From positions 1 through 48,189 of the forward strand of contig JAEWEQ010000025.1 in the NCBI GenBank assembly GCA_023389315.1: DNA of 48,189 nucleotides. Reading direction: 5' to 3'. The position numbers and the translations under genes were made by a program. Source of the stretch: Actinomycetes bacterium. GTDB lineage: Bacteria; Actinomycetota; Actinomycetes; Actinomycetales; Actinomycetaceae. Every line of letters starts with the position of its first letter. Position 1 is the stretch's first letter. Shown here in pieces: positions 48,183 through 48,189 of the stretch. Below the pieces are notes generated by a model. The model worked only from the letters and a program-made list of their open reading frames with translations. It searched no databases and was not told where the DNA came from.

Positions 48183-48189
48183 AACGTCC
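48179..48189 (+). CDS. Start of the next dcw gene, probably ftsQ (cut by window end)
   Basis: ATGAAACGTCC begins on the murC stop (ATGA overlap) with GCAGAGG upstream. Only Met-Lys-Arg is visible. In actinobacterial dcw clusters ftsQ follows murC, so that is the expected gene; the sequence itself cannot show it. Confidence 0.5.

Overview
The window is a stretch of actinobacterial chromosome, high in GC (about 60% by eye), and it carries only housekeeping and envelope genes. The gene orders are actinobacterial: HAD phosphatase-tlyA-nadK-recN-steA-steB-pyrG-nudix (the order of Rv1692-Rv1700 in Mycobacterium tuberculosis), sufR-B-D-C-S-U-T, and a dcw cluster beginning with mraZ. MurE lacks the DNPR signature of meso-diaminopimelate-adding enzymes, which points to a Lys- or Orn-type wall as in Actinomycetaceae. 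I would not name a genus. I saw no phage, transposon, CRISPR array or tRNA.

Layout. 1-140: the 3' end of a 5S rRNA and a hairpin closing an rrn operon. 279-14025: a long plus-strand block with a TPR/HAD fusion protein, TlyA, NAD kinase, RecN, the cell-separation pair SteA/SteB, a diverged MraY/WecA-like membrane protein, a MurJ flippase, CTP synthase and a Nudix hydrolase. 14030-14250: a 39-residue cysteine-rich protein on the minus strand, whose promoter carries a CsoR-type inverted repeat. 14378-21089: the SUF iron-sulfur assembly operon with its SufR repressor and a Rieske ferredoxin. 21135-26930: five minus-strand genes (acyl-CoA ligase, zinc metallopeptidase, CPBP protease, tRNA-guanine transglycosylase, YhhQ transporter). 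27027-29719: an ABC-F protein, a small Cys/His protein and SixA, separated by short tandem repeats. 30000-34535: an envelope-stress (Asp23/Gls24) locus with its own ECF sigma factor and an anti-sigma/Asp23 fusion. 34741-48189: the dcw cluster mraZ-rsmH-ftsL-ftsI-murE-murF-mraY-murD-ftsW-murG-murC and the first codons of the next gene, probably ftsQ.

Much of the window serves one theme: making lipid II (murE-murC, mraY, murG), moving it (murJ, ftsW), using it at the septum (ftsI, ftsL), splitting daughters (steA/steB) and sensing envelope state (Asp23 locus). Most genes within blocks overlap by 1-11 bases or lie a few bases apart, implying translational coupling.

The least expected signals are: (i) an octamer, CGAGGACG, that I count about 50 times on both strands and in all reading frames, roughly 15 times more than composition predicts; (ii) the steA-steB-PNPT-like-murJ cassette; (iii) an Asp23 locus whose anti-sigma factor is itself fused to an Asp23-like domain, with a large hairpin before the sigma gene; (iv) a probable metal-controlled 39-residue protein; and (v) a TPR/HAD fusion with an RGG-like N-terminus.
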